In this document: piece by piece, positions 41,921 through 50,837 of the stretch
How the letters are laid out: the number at the start of each line of letters is the position of its first letter
Position numbering within the stretch: position 1 is the stretch's first letter
NCBI GenBank assembly: GCA_051660685.1
Contig: JBOFQB010000036.1
Location: 1 to 64,000 of the forward strand
Length of the DNA stretch: 64,000 nucleotides
Direction of reading: 5' to 3'
Origin: JAVBSX01 sp051660685
Lineage (GTDB): Bacteria; Planctomycetota; Planctomycetia; Pirellulales; Thermoguttaceae
Program-made: the position numbers and the translations under genes
The notes under the pieces: model-generated
The model's input: only the letters and a program-made list of their open reading frames with translations
Databases searched by the model: none
Told to the model about the DNA's origin: nothing

Positions 41921-44900
41921 CTACTGTCCGGCTCCCAATCGCATCTCCAACTCGTTGAACATGTTCCGGTTCTCTTCCGACATTCGGGGCAATTGTGGAA
42001 CCAGAAGAGGGCGTACCTTGTCAAACATCCTGATCGCCGACTCATTATCACTGTTCTTCAGCATTGCATACGCAAGATGCAAAACGTACATCGGACCTTC
42101 ACATGTCAACTCGACCGAACGTTCAAAAAGGGGAATTGCATCCTGATTATTACCCGCTTGCAAACAGATCAAGCCCTTGGAGTCCAACAAGGTTGGACTA
42201 TCCGGTTTCAATTCCAAGGCTTTGTTAATCAACTGCATTGCCCGATCCATCTTGGGTTTCGTCTGATCCGATCCGCCCGTTCCACCTGCCCCCTGTATTC
42301 CTCCCGCCAGAATCAACGCCATATTGTTCAGCACCACCAAATTCTCAGGGTCTTTCTCCAGCCCCTTTTCATAGATTTCAACTGCATGTTCCTGATTGTT
42401 CCTCATCAACCAATAATCTCCGAGCATCACTAGGGTTTGCATCTGCTCTAACATCCCCGGTTCCTCCTGCTTCACCAACTGGTCCAGTCGGTTCAAGATC
42501 GGTTCCGACGGTTTCGCATACGCAAACATCGCCAAAAGCGGCGCAAGATTCCGTATCGTCTCAGGATTCCGCGAAAAACTGTCAATCAATAATTCATACG
42601 CCCGGTCAGCACGACCCATGTTAATGTTGCACATTGCAAGAGGATAAACATACTGCCCCCCCGCATGTGCCGCAGAAGACAGAAACCGTTCCGCAACGTC
42701 AAATTGGCCCGCATCCATAAAAACCTTACCAACCGCAACGTTCAACCCAACGACAAGATCGCTCGATTCCCGATTCTCGGTCGCCCGCTTGAAACAGTCC
42801 CCCGCCAGTTTTTCCGCCGAACCAACATTCCCCTCGGAAACCGCCCTCTGTATCTGATCGTAATAGCCTTGATAAGGCTCCTTAAAGAGGGCCTGTTGCG
42901 ATCCAAAACCTTGTCCGAACAACCGTTGCGCTCGTGCCCTTATCCGTTGCGCCTCTTCCGGTTTCTGCTGCTGATACAAAAGGGAAATCAACTGTTGAAA
43001 AACATGTCGCTGCACATTACCCCGCGAAATCGCCTGAGAATAAGCCTCAATCGCCCCATCATTATTCCCCGCCGCTTTCTCAATCTCTCCCAAAAGGACA
43101 TACGTCATGTTCCATTCAGGACGACGACCCATAATGTCCCGCTGTATCGTTCGCGCGCTCGTCAACAGCGACTCTCCTCCTCCTTCCGCCTGCTTCACCT
43201 GACGCATTGCGCTCAAGTAACGCCAATGAACACCCTGTTCCCCCTCAATCCGAACCAGTCGTTCTTCAATCGATTTCGCCAATTCCTCATCTCCACGTTC
43301 GAGCGCAAGACAACCCAACTCAAAAAACGCCCGGGGATCAAAAATACGATTGTCGGCAAACTGTGACTTGAAAAAGTCATACTGCTCTTCCTCCGTCAAT
43401 GTTGTTTGAGGACCACCTGCTTCCTCCAACTGTTTCTTCAATTGACGGAATCGTCCCGATTCCTCGCTCGGCAGAGTGTTCACGGCCTCATCCGCATACA
43501 AAAGTGCCATTTCCATGTCCTGACGCCGCGCCGCATCCGCGATCATTTCCCCATAATACGCCGGTTCCCCCCCCGGTTCATTCCGTATCTCTTCCACAAC
43601 CCGGTTAAAGTCCGTCAACGCTCCCATTAAACTGTACTGTGACGCCAACTCCGTATAAAGCGGTATCCCCTTCATGTCACTCTCCTCCAACGCGCGAAGT
43701 GCTGTCAACGCCTGTTCCATTGCCGCAACCGTTCCTCCCCCTTTCGCATATTGAAGCTGTATCTGCATCACATCAAGCGTCCAGGGATTCGGCAATGAAT
43801 TCCGATAAGGAGTCATATCATTCAACGCCACTTCGACCCGTCCATAATCACGAGTGCTATTTTCCGGCTTTTGTGATTCCTGTTGAAATAAATTCATCAC
43901 ATAACGCATACGGAGGTCCAAACTCTCAGGATAGGTCTGAATACCGGACCGTAAAAGATTATCCGCCAACTCAGGACGATTCGCTGCTTGCCGCATCTGA
44001 GATGCCCGCAAAAAGGCAGCCGGACCAATTCTTGGATACCGTGTCGCTTTTTCATAATACTCCGCCGCACTGTCCCAAGAACCCAACTCCGCCTCATACT
44101 GACCTAAAAGCATCAATCCTTCCGACTGCAAACGCGAGAGAAGCGTTATTCCGGCCGTATCATAATCCGACACCGGAAGTGTATCAAACACACCATGCAA
44201 ATATCCCCGTGCTGCTGCTGCATTGACATCATTCGATTCACTAACCGCGAGCAATTCCAACTGCAACGGTTCTCGATCCGCCGTCTTCCCCAAATTTTCC
44301 GCTTCGGCAATCGCTTGCATGAGCTCCCGTTGTCGTTCACGACCCTTGACCATCATTGCCGTGTACAATTTCGCCCGAATCAAACGGATCGTCCGGTCCA
44401 CATTCAGCGCAACCGACCGTTCCATTTTCGTACTGAACATCTGCCAGAATCGGTCCATTGTATTCAATTTCTGGATCGCTTCCTCAAAACGTCCTTGTTC
44501 GATATACGCAATCGCCAATCGCGTCAACAACTCCACACTTGTCCCCGGTTCAAATCGCAACAACGCTGTTTCCCATAAATCAATCGCCTTATCCGGGGTT
44601 CCATCAAGAGTCAGCAACTCCCCAAGAAAAACATACGCCAATTCCGCTTTGGGATCCGCTGCAATCGCTTTCTCGAAATACGCAATCGATTCATCATGCA
44701 GCCGTTTCGTCCCCTCTTGATCGTTTCGTGCGGCGAATGCTTGCGCAAATTGTAACGTCGCAAGTCCTGTATGGATCAACGCCAAGGTGTTATTCGGCGC
44801 AAGCTCAAGGGCTTTCACCAAATCCGAATCCAAGGTTTGCGCCCCATTGTCCGTCAGACCATGACTCTGTTTGAACGCATAACGTGTCATGTAGGCTTCT

Positions 44901-45745
44901 GCCTTCTCGGGATTTCGACGCACAAAATTGTTCAGAAATTCCAGTGCTTCTGCCTGACGAACTTGTGTATTTTTCCGCAAAAGGTCAGCACTCGTATACT
45001 TTTGACGCGACTGATCCGTGTTCCAGTAAAATTCAGTCAGAGCGGACACCAAATCCACTTCACCCGGATTCTTTTGCAACGCGTCCAGCAAAACTTGATC
45101 GATTCGCGGGTCTTCGGGTCGCAAATCGAAACCGGTTGGAATCTGTCGATAAAGCCCAAGTGCGAGAACCCGGGCTGCTTTGGGATTGTCCGGCCAATCC
45201 TTGAGTAAATCCCGCGCGTCAATCAAAAGAGCGGGAACCGTACTTTGGTCAGCACCCGCCAATTCCCATTGTAAATCGAGTGTACGTTCCCGAACCGCAA
45301 GAGCGTCTTGCCCAGAAAGTTGCCCAATTGCCTGTTTTTGTCGGGCAACCGCCAATCGCATCTGCTCCATGTCCTGAAACTTCTTCTCATCAGCAAGCGT
45401 ATTCCAAAGTTCACATTGCTTCAACCAAATGTCCGTACTCTTCGCCGTTGTTGGTTGGGCTGATAAAAAGGCGGAAAGAATGTCAATTGCTTCGACATAA
45501 CGTTCTTCTTTGGCGAGATTATCCGCTAATCGAATGAATTGGGCTGACATGCCCGCGTATTGCATCGAATGAACGGCATAGACTCCAGCACAGCTGAGAA
45601 CCAGAAAAACGAGTCCCCCTAAAAACCAGCTCCATGAAAAGACATAATCCTGAGTTGCCTGTTGAGCGATTCGTTGAGAGAGAACATTCGGTCCTGTTGA
45701 GGATGAAAGAGTCCCAGTTGTTTGCGTTGTCGTTTTCGTTTTCAT
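41921..45745 (-). CDS. Large membrane-anchored tetratricopeptide repeat protein
   Basis: 1274 residues from the ATG at 45745 (the frame extends to 45823, but that leader lacks family features). One membrane helix near residues 37-58 (FLGGLVFLVLSCAGVYAV), then TPR-type helix pairs along nearly the whole length, for example YVEAIDILSAFLSAQPTTAK, SIAYFEKAIAADPKAELAYVFLGELLTL, DGAIEAYSQAISRG, HAVEIYEKGLEKDPENLVVLNNMALIL and QAGNNQDAIPLFERSVEL. Such proteins scaffold export or polysaccharide assembly; PrsT/PEP-CTERM-type TPR proteins accompany exosortases, and the EpsI-like gene downstream fits that, but the link is inference. Confidence 0.85.
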   Translation of the reverse strand: MKTKTTTQTTGTLSSSTGPNVLSQRIAQQATQDYVFSWSWFLGGLVFLVLSCAGVYAVHSMQYAGMSAQFIRLADNLAKEERYVEAIDILSAFLSAQPTTAKSTDIWLKQCELWNTLADEKKFQDMEQMRLAVARQKQAIGQLSGQDALAVRERTLDLQWELAGADQSTVPALLIDARDLLKDWPDNPKAARVLALGLYRQIPTGFDLRPEDPRIDQVLLDALQKNPGEVDLVSALTEFYWNTDQSRQKYTSADLLRKNTQVRQAEALEFLNNFVRRNPEKAEAYMTRYAFKQSHGLTDNGAQTLDSDLVKALELAPNNTLALIHTGLATLQFAQAFAARNDQEGTKRLHDESIAYFEKAIAADPKAELAYVFLGELLTLDGTPDKAIDLWETALLRFEPGTSVELLTRLAIAYIEQGRFEEAIQKLNTMDRFWQMFSTKMERSVALNVDRTIRLIRAKLYTAMMVKGRERQRELMQAIAEAENLGKTADREPLQLELLAVSESNDVNAAAARGYLHGVFDTLPVSDYDTAGITLLSRLQSEGLMLLGQYEAELGSWDSAAEYYEKATRYPRIGPAAFLRASQMRQAANRPELADNLLRSGIQTYPESLDLRMRYVMNLFQQESQKPENSTRDYGRVEVALNDMTPYRNSLPNPWTLDVMQIQLQYAKGGGTVAAMEQALTALRALEESDMKGIPLYTELASQYSLMGALTDFNRVVEEIRNEPGGEPAYYGEMIADAARRQDMEMALLYADEAVNTLPSEESGRFRQLKKQLEEAGGPQTTLTEEEQYDFFKSQFADNRIFDPRAFFELGCLALERGDEELAKSIEERLVRIEGEQGVHWRYLSAMRQVKQAEGGGESLLTSARTIQRDIMGRRPEWNMTYVLLGEIEKAAGNNDGAIEAYSQAISRGNVQRHVFQQLISLLYQQQKPEEAQRIRARAQRLFGQGFGSQQALFKEPYQGYYDQIQRAVSEGNVGSAEKLAGDCFKRATENRESSDLVVGLNVAVGKVFMDAGQFDVAERFLSSAAHAGGQYVYPLAMCNINMGRADRAYELLIDSFSRNPETIRNLAPLLAMFAYAKPSEPILNRLDQLVKQEEPGMLEQMQTLVMLGDYWLMRNNQEHAVEIYEKGLEKDPENLVVLNNMALILAGGIQGAGGTGGSDQTKPKMDRAMQLINKALELKPDSPTLLDSKGLICLQAGNNQDAIPLFERSVELTCEGPMYVLHLAYAMLKNSDNESAIRMFDKVRPLLVPQLPRMSEENRNMFNELEMRLGAGQ

Positions 45746-46127
45746 GGACTTATTTCTCTTGCAAAAGAAAGGGGGGAACGAGGAAACACATGTTCTGGTA
45801 TTTCCAAGGGGAATCCATACCAAAAAATTCCAGAATGACTGGAACAGGGGGGAAAGTTGCCGTTGAGTACCAACTCATTGCTCCCCCAATATCATCTTAT
45901 ACCATTTTCACCACATCAGGTAAAGTTGCCCCAAAAAAACTTATCTTCATTTTATGTTGTATGTTGAACGGCAGAACAACATTTTTGCGTCCTTTTGACA
46001 GAAGGTAGAAGATAGGGAATAGGGGTTGGGGGATCGGGATTAGGGAGGAGTAATCCTTGTTTTGCCGCAATAGGACCGATCATGCGTCAGATTCCGTTTT
46101 TATCCTTTCCATTCTCAATTCTTTCCC
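45746..46127. other. Spacer between TPR and hpnE genes with opposed G tracts
   Basis: Plus strand 46015-46045 reads GGG-AATA-GGGG-TT-GGGGG-ATC-GGG-ATTA-GGG, a quadruplex motif. About 80 bases on, the C-rich tract 46125-46164 gives the same motif on the minus strand, so the two can also pair. No gene seen. Confidence 0.6.
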
Positions 46128-46164
46128 CTATTCCCCAGTCCCTATCCCCTGTCCCCTATTCCCC
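46125..46164 (-). other. Six-run G-quadruplex-capable tract overlapping the hpnE stop
   Basis: Minus strand: GGGG-AATA-GGGG-ACA-GGGG-ATA-GGG-ACT-GGGG-AATA-GGGG. It encodes the last residues of HpnE (NRGQGIGTGE) and its TAG stop, so the repeat appears to have captured the end of the gene. Confidence 0.75.
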
Positions 46165-47615
46165 TCCTTCTCCAAACAGGCAACGGCGGACCGACCACTT
46201 CGGACCGCACCTTCCATTGTTGCGGGCCAATCCGTCTGCGTCCAATCTCCGGCAAGGACCAAATTGCTCAAAGGGGTCTGTTGAGCCGGGCGAAAACGGA
46301 AAATTTCCGGCGTTGGTGAAAAGACAGCATCAAACGCTGTTGAAACTTTTGAGTGAAGAAGCTGTGCTCCTTCACGCCCGGAAAAACGGTCGGGAAAAAT
46401 GCTCCGCAACTGTTGAAGCACCCTTGCAGTCAGTTCTCTGTATCCTTTCGCCGTCAATTCTCCGTCGGAAAGAAGTCGATGAGATGCACTGATAACGACT
46501 TGATGATAATGCCCCTGAACCGGTTCCTGTTGATTCGGCGAAAGTGTCGGAATGAGCGTGTGTTTTCCGTGTAAAGGTCGAAACAACCATTGTCCAACAC
46601 CGTCCAATAAGGCGATTTGACATTGACGGTCGGGCAAAAGCGGTTGATCGAACCAAAGATGAACGGACGTGATTGCCCCTAATTCAAATCGTTCTAATTG
46701 CAAATCGTCGGCAAAATCAATCAGACCGGATTCTTCGAGTAATTTCCAAGCTCGAAAGGGGGGAATCGCAAGAACATAACCGTCATAGTGCAGTTCTTCA
46801 CCATTTTCCTGAATAAGGGAGTGTACCTGCTCGGATTCGGTGTTGAGCCGAATGATTTTGGAGCAGAAGTGAAATTGTACTCCCAACCGTTCGAGTTTAT
46901 CCAACGTCAAATGATGATAAAGGTCCCTAAGGGGACATTTGGGCACATGAACGGACATTGCATCCCGGCCGGACATGAAACCGTCTCGGACGACTTTTGC
47001 AGCTGCAAAGAGGCAGACTTTATCGAGGGATTCGCTTAACGCGCTAAAAATGAGTGGTTCCCAGAATTGGCGAATTGCCGATTCGGACGCTTGTTCCTGA
47101 TCGAGCCAGTTTTTGAGGGAAAGTCGTTTTCGGGCAAATTCCTGCGTATATTTTCGATTTTCCGCTCGAATCAGGAGCGAGGACAATTTTCGAAGAAGCA
47201 AGCCGGTTGCGAGACGGTCCCGAAAAGAAAGAAACGGATTTTTCAAAAAAGCCGGGGTCAACTGCCAATGTCGGGGCAAAAAAGGGGTTGCGCTCAAATT
47301 CCATTGTTGACCATTTGCGGACGCAAAAGAAACGGAGTCCGAACGGGCAAAAAGGTCACTCAGCCCCAAACGTTGATTCAGGGCGAGCAGTTCCGAGCAA
47401 CAACCGAGGAGCAGATGTTGTCCATTATCGATCCAACGTTTGGATTTAGCGTCATAACGGGATGCAGCGCGACCGCCCAGAACGCGACTCCATTCATGGA
47501 GATGAACGTTCCAACCATTATGGATTGCGGATTCAGCAGCCGCAATACCGGCCAATCCCCCGCCAATAACGGCTAATGTTTTGGAAGGGGCATTTGTTGA
47601 AAAAAGTCGGGGCAT
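46128..47615 (-). CDS. hpnE: Hydroxysqualene dehydroxylase HpnE
   Basis: 495 residues from the ATG at 47615 (a TTG at 47669 would add 18 residues). FAD-binding amine-oxidase/phytoene-desaturase fold: TLAVIGGGLAGIAAAESAI (Rossmann), HEWSRVLGGRAASR, WIDNGQHLLLGCCSELLAL (typical of HpnE), FWEPLIFSALSESLDKV and LVLAGDWTQTDWPATMEGAV at the C-terminal FAD site. HpnE reduces hydroxysqualene to squalene after HpnC and HpnD in hopanoid precursor synthesis; those genes are not in this window. The C-terminal GNRGQGIGTGE tail comes from a G-rich repeat and is probably not functional. Confidence 0.88.
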   Translation of the reverse strand: MPRLFSTNAPSKTLAVIGGGLAGIAAAESAIHNGWNVHLHEWSRVLGGRAASRYDAKSKRWIDNGQHLLLGCCSELLALNQRLGLSDLFARSDSVSFASANGQQWNLSATPFLPRHWQLTPAFLKNPFLSFRDRLATGLLLRKLSSLLIRAENRKYTQEFARKRLSLKNWLDQEQASESAIRQFWEPLIFSALSESLDKVCLFAAAKVVRDGFMSGRDAMSVHVPKCPLRDLYHHLTLDKLERLGVQFHFCSKIIRLNTESEQVHSLIQENGEELHYDGYVLAIPPFRAWKLLEESGLIDFADDLQLERFELGAITSVHLWFDQPLLPDRQCQIALLDGVGQWLFRPLHGKHTLIPTLSPNQQEPVQGHYHQVVISASHRLLSDGELTAKGYRELTARVLQQLRSIFPDRFSGREGAQLLHSKVSTAFDAVFSPTPEIFRFRPAQQTPLSNLVLAGDWTQTDWPATMEGAVRSGRSAVACLEKEGNRGQGIGTGE

Positions 47616-47830
47616 ACTGCGAAGGGGGGCAATTGCATCGTGCAAAGGACACAGACACCGAAACGCCAAGTCTAGCAGATTATTTGAGAAAGTGAATCAG
47701 GGACATTATAACGGCTTATCTTGGACTTGTTGCTTAACCTAAAAATTCCTATGCTTATCGAGTTGTGGGGCGGATTATAGCGTTTTTTCCGTTCAAGTCA
47801 AGGAAAATTCCTCTCAAGGATGCCAAAAAG

Positions 47831-48012
47831 CAGTCCGCTAACAAGTTTCCGAGTTTGATTAAAATGGAAGGCGGTAATGGAGAAAATTCGCAGAATTTTC
47901 GGAATTACGCTCAAATAAACCGCAAATCAAGCGTCATTCCGCTCCCGTTGGTCGCTCCATTACCGCCTGTCATCGTTGATGCCCGTTTGCAATCAAACTT
48001 GTTAACAGTCTG
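47831..48012. repeat. Family II element with a different interior (copy D)
   Basis: Ends CAGTCCGCTAACAAGTTTCC and CAATCAAACTTGTTAACAGT match family II, but the CACGAAA interior is replaced by GGCGGTAATGGAG (47870-47882) and its exact inverse CTCCATTACCGCC (47955-47967). Upstream in the spacer (47616-47830) a TATAAT-containing AT-rich stretch near 47706-47711 on the minus strand may belong to the hpnE promoter. Confidence 0.75.
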
Positions 48013-48070
48013 GCCAAAAAGACTCTTTAAGGTATTTTCAAAAAATTTGACCAATAAAGGTGTAAAGCCA

Positions 48071-48280
48071 ATGAAAAAAGTATTCGATTATTTAATGTCG
48101 CAGGCAAAATATTACACGGTATTCGATTTCGGTTGTCTGAAAATGCTTGGCGTCACATCAGGAATACTGCTAGGAAGCTATTTTTCAGGATTCTTTCTGA
48201 AAGGGATAGCAATTATTTGGATTATTATGGTCGTATCGTGTATCGAGATAATCTGGGCAACGTTGAGAAAAAACAGCTAA
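48071..48280 (+). CDS. Small two-helix membrane protein coupled to a beta-barrel gene
   Basis: 69 residues from the ATG at 48071 (AAAGGTG upstream); the longer frame back to 47765 runs through a repeat element. Hydrophobic segments MLGVTSGILLGSYFSGFFL and GIAIIWIIMVVSCIEIIWA. Basic C-terminus (TLRKNS). Its stop TAA overlaps the next start as TAATG. Not recognised; it may help make or export the barrel protein. Confidence 0.65.
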   Translation: MKKVFDYLMSQAKYYTVFDFGCLKMLGVTSGILLGSYFSGFFLKGIAIIWIIMVVSCIEIIWATLRKNS

Positions 48281-49446
48281 TGGTTAACATATTAAAATTT
48301 TTCATTGCCTTTGTAATGACCTGTTCTGTCAACGGAAGGGTTTTTGCGCAATACTGGCCGGAACCGACATTACAAAGAAACTGTAATAATGTTGATGCGA
48401 AAGCTCCCGTCTATTTTAACAATGAAGTGCAAGGAGATAGCACGCCCGTGTTGACTTTTGGGGCTTACAACTATGGAGATAACGAATATGACGGATATGC
48501 CGGCAATCGGCAGGAAATGTCTCGGAATCAGGAAGTACCGATTGCTTTTGCTTCCTACACGAGTCGTCCCTACACCAACAAGAATGTCCGTTTACCCTCT
48601 AAACAAGGCAATTTCTCGGGAACGCAGGGGATCATATCACAGCAAACGAAGGGGCTCGTTCGCAATGCGTCTTTGGGAACAACATGGTCGCCGAGTTTGA
48701 ACGACAAGGGATTGGAGGTTATGGAGGCAAATATCAGTTTTACAACGATGTTTCCTGTTTTTCTTCCTCATTTCCGGTATCGCCCCCAAATGACACTTTT
48801 GAGTGTGACACCCAATTTCAAGTATACCAATTTACATTATGAAGGTTCTGGTTATCTGCCAAATTCTCTCTACACCGGCGGTGTAACAACGGGGCTTTTC
48901 GGAATTGTCAATGAACGGTGGAAACTTATGGCCAATGTCATGCCTAAATATTCAGGAGATGGGCAATCGAATTATCGCTCTTTGGTCTGTCCCGCGATGC
49001 TCGCCGCGATTTGGACACCCAATGAAAAATGGAATGTTACTGTGGGAGTCATTTACTTGGACAGGAGCGATATTCCTATTCTGCCGATAGGTGGTGCGAT
49101 CTACACACCTCATGAGGACTGGCGATTTGAATTGACAGCACCGCAGGTGAATATTGCCCGAAGACTAAACGCCTATTGTTCATCGAGAGAACAAAACTGG
49201 TTGTTTATTGGCGGCGGATTTAGCGGCAGTTCGTGGTCGATCACCAGTGTCAACGACCAAAGCGATTATGCGATGTCACGGGAATATGTTATTAAGACCG
49301 GATGGGAACACACACGAACAGATTTGTACAAGGTTACGACCGATGTTGCTTATGTTTTTGGACGTCAAATCCAGTTTGACAGGCAAACGCAGGCAACAAT
49401 CAAACCGAGCGATTCGTTGGCACTTCGGTTGACGGTATCGTTTTAA
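48280..49446 (+). CDS. DUF6268-like outer-membrane beta-barrel protein
   Basis: 388 residues from the ATG at 48280. Signal peptide MVNILKFFIAFVMTCSVNGR with cleavage near VFA-Q. The mature part has alternating amphipathic strands: LLSVTPNFKYTNLHYEG, GLFGIVNERWKLMANVMP, NEKWNVTVGVIYLDRSDIPILP, DWRFELTAPQVNIARRLN, LFIGGGFSGSSWSI and a C-terminal LALRLTVSF ending in Phe, as is usual for outer-membrane proteins. Pattern and length fit the DUF6268 family. The start is chosen because of the signal peptide and TAATG coupling. Confidence 0.8.
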   Translation: MVNILKFFIAFVMTCSVNGRVFAQYWPEPTLQRNCNNVDAKAPVYFNNEVQGDSTPVLTFGAYNYGDNEYDGYAGNRQEMSRNQEVPIAFASYTSRPYTNKNVRLPSKQGNFSGTQGIISQQTKGLVRNASLGTTWSPSLNDKGLEVMEANISFTTMFPVFLPHFRYRPQMTLLSVTPNFKYTNLHYEGSGYLPNSLYTGGVTTGLFGIVNERWKLMANVMPKYSGDGQSNYRSLVCPAMLAAIWTPNEKWNVTVGVIYLDRSDIPILPIGGAIYTPHEDWRFELTAPQVNIARRLNAYCSSREQNWLFIGGGFSGSSWSITSVNDQSDYAMSREYVIKTGWEHTRTDLYKVTTDVAYVFGRQIQFDRQTQATIKPSDSLALRLTVSF

Positions 49447-49473
49447 GGACGCCAAAATTTCTCATGCTCTACG

Positions 49474-50814
49474 TTAGGTCCCAACCTCCTCCTTCCCCAC
49501 ACAAGGTCGTCCAACCGAATAATAGACAAAACCCTGTCGTTTCATTTCCGCAAGAGTGTAAAGATTCCGACCGTCAAATATGACATTCTCTTTTAATAAC
49601 GTTTTGATTTTGCCAAAATCCGGCTGTTTGTAAATGTCCCATTCCGTCAACAAAATCAGGGCATCTGCACCGTTCACGGCATCATATTGATGATCGACAT
49701 AGAGGAGTCCTTTGACTTCTCCAAGCACTTCCCGGGTTTCGGCAATTGCTTTAGGATCGTGCGCCTGAATTCTGGCCCCCTTTTGCAAAAGCTCCAGAAT
49801 CAGTGTCTGGGCAGGTGCTTCACGGACATCAGAGGTTTTCGGCTTAAAAGAAAGTCCCCAGATACCAAAGGTCAAGCCCGCAACCGAACCAAAATGGGCT
49901 GCTATTTTCTGGTACATCATCTTTTTCTGACGTTCATTGACCGCTTCAACCGTTGCAAAAAGATCAGAATGACAGTCATTCTGTTTTGCAAATTCACGAA
50001 GGGCCCGAACATCTTTGGGGAAGCAGGAACCTCCATATCCACATCCGGCCCTTAAAAAGGCTTTGCCAATTCGTTCGTCCGAACCAATGCCAAGCCGGAC
50101 TTTTTCAACATCAGCACCCGCCTTATCGCAAAGGTTGGCGATTTCATTCATAAAGGAAATGCGCGTCGCCAACATCGAATTGGCCGCATACTTTGTCATT
50201 TCCGAGGACGCGATGTCCATAAACAGCAGTTTTTCCTGTTGCAGAAACGAATACACTCCCGACATGATGTCCATTGCCCCTTGTGTATCCGTTCCAATCA
50301 CAACCCGATCAGGATTCAAAAAATCATGAACCGCCGTTCCTTCACGCAAAAATTCAGGATTGGAAATGAGATCGAAGGGGACCTCAACATGGCGTTTGGA
50401 CAATTCGTCACGAACCCAAGTGCGCACTTTTTCGGAGGTTCCAACCGGGACCGTCGATTTGGTAATAACCAATGTGTAGGAACAGATTGATTTACCGATC
50501 TCGCGTGCAGCCGCTTCGACATATTTCAGATCAGCCGTTCCATCTTCATTCGAGGGGGTCCCGACACAAAGAAAACAGGCATCTGCCCCTTCAATCACCT
50601 CCTCCAGATGTGAGGAAAACGAAAGTCGCCCCGCCGCAATGTTATTCTGCATCATCTCCGCCAAACCCGGTTCATAAAAAGGGACCTCTCCCTTTTCCAA
50701 CCTTGCGATTTTCTCCCGATTCGTGTCAACGCAAATAACAGTGTTACCAAATTTGGAAAAGCAGACACCGCTCACCAATCCGACATAACCGGTTCCAAGA
50801 ACGATAATTTTCAT
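49474..50814 (-). CDS. ugd: UDP-glucose 6-dehydrogenase
   Basis: 446 residues, full length. NAD-binding GTGYVGLVSGVCFSKFGNTV, FLCVGTPSNEDGTADL, NPEFLREGTAVHDF, catalytic Cys in GYGGSCFPKD, and WGLSFKPKTSDVREAP. It oxidises UDP-glucose to UDP-glucuronate for cell-surface polysaccharides. AGGAG sits six bases before the ATG. It follows the aldo/keto reductase by 23 bases on the same strand and may be the last gene of that run. Confidence 0.96.
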   Translation of the reverse strand: MKIIVLGTGYVGLVSGVCFSKFGNTVICVDTNREKIARLEKGEVPFYEPGLAEMMQNNIAAGRLSFSSHLEEVIEGADACFLCVGTPSNEDGTADLKYVEAAAREIGKSICSYTLVITKSTVPVGTSEKVRTWVRDELSKRHVEVPFDLISNPEFLREGTAVHDFLNPDRVVIGTDTQGAMDIMSGVYSFLQQEKLLFMDIASSEMTKYAANSMLATRISFMNEIANLCDKAGADVEKVRLGIGSDERIGKAFLRAGCGYGGSCFPKDVRALREFAKQNDCHSDLFATVEAVNERQKKMMYQKIAAHFGSVAGLTFGIWGLSFKPKTSDVREAPAQTLILELLQKGARIQAHDPKAIAETREVLGEVKGLLYVDHQYDAVNGADALILLTEWDIYKQPDFGKIKTLLKENVIFDGRNLYTLAEMKRQGFVYYSVGRPCVGKEEVGT

Positions 50815-50837
50815 TTTTTCTCCTCACGTCAACCTTT

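Noticed and set aside
47765..48070. 102-residue N-terminal extension of the small membrane protein
   Set aside because: Translates the family II element; the internal ATG at 48071 has a ribosome binding site and starts the hydrophobic protein.
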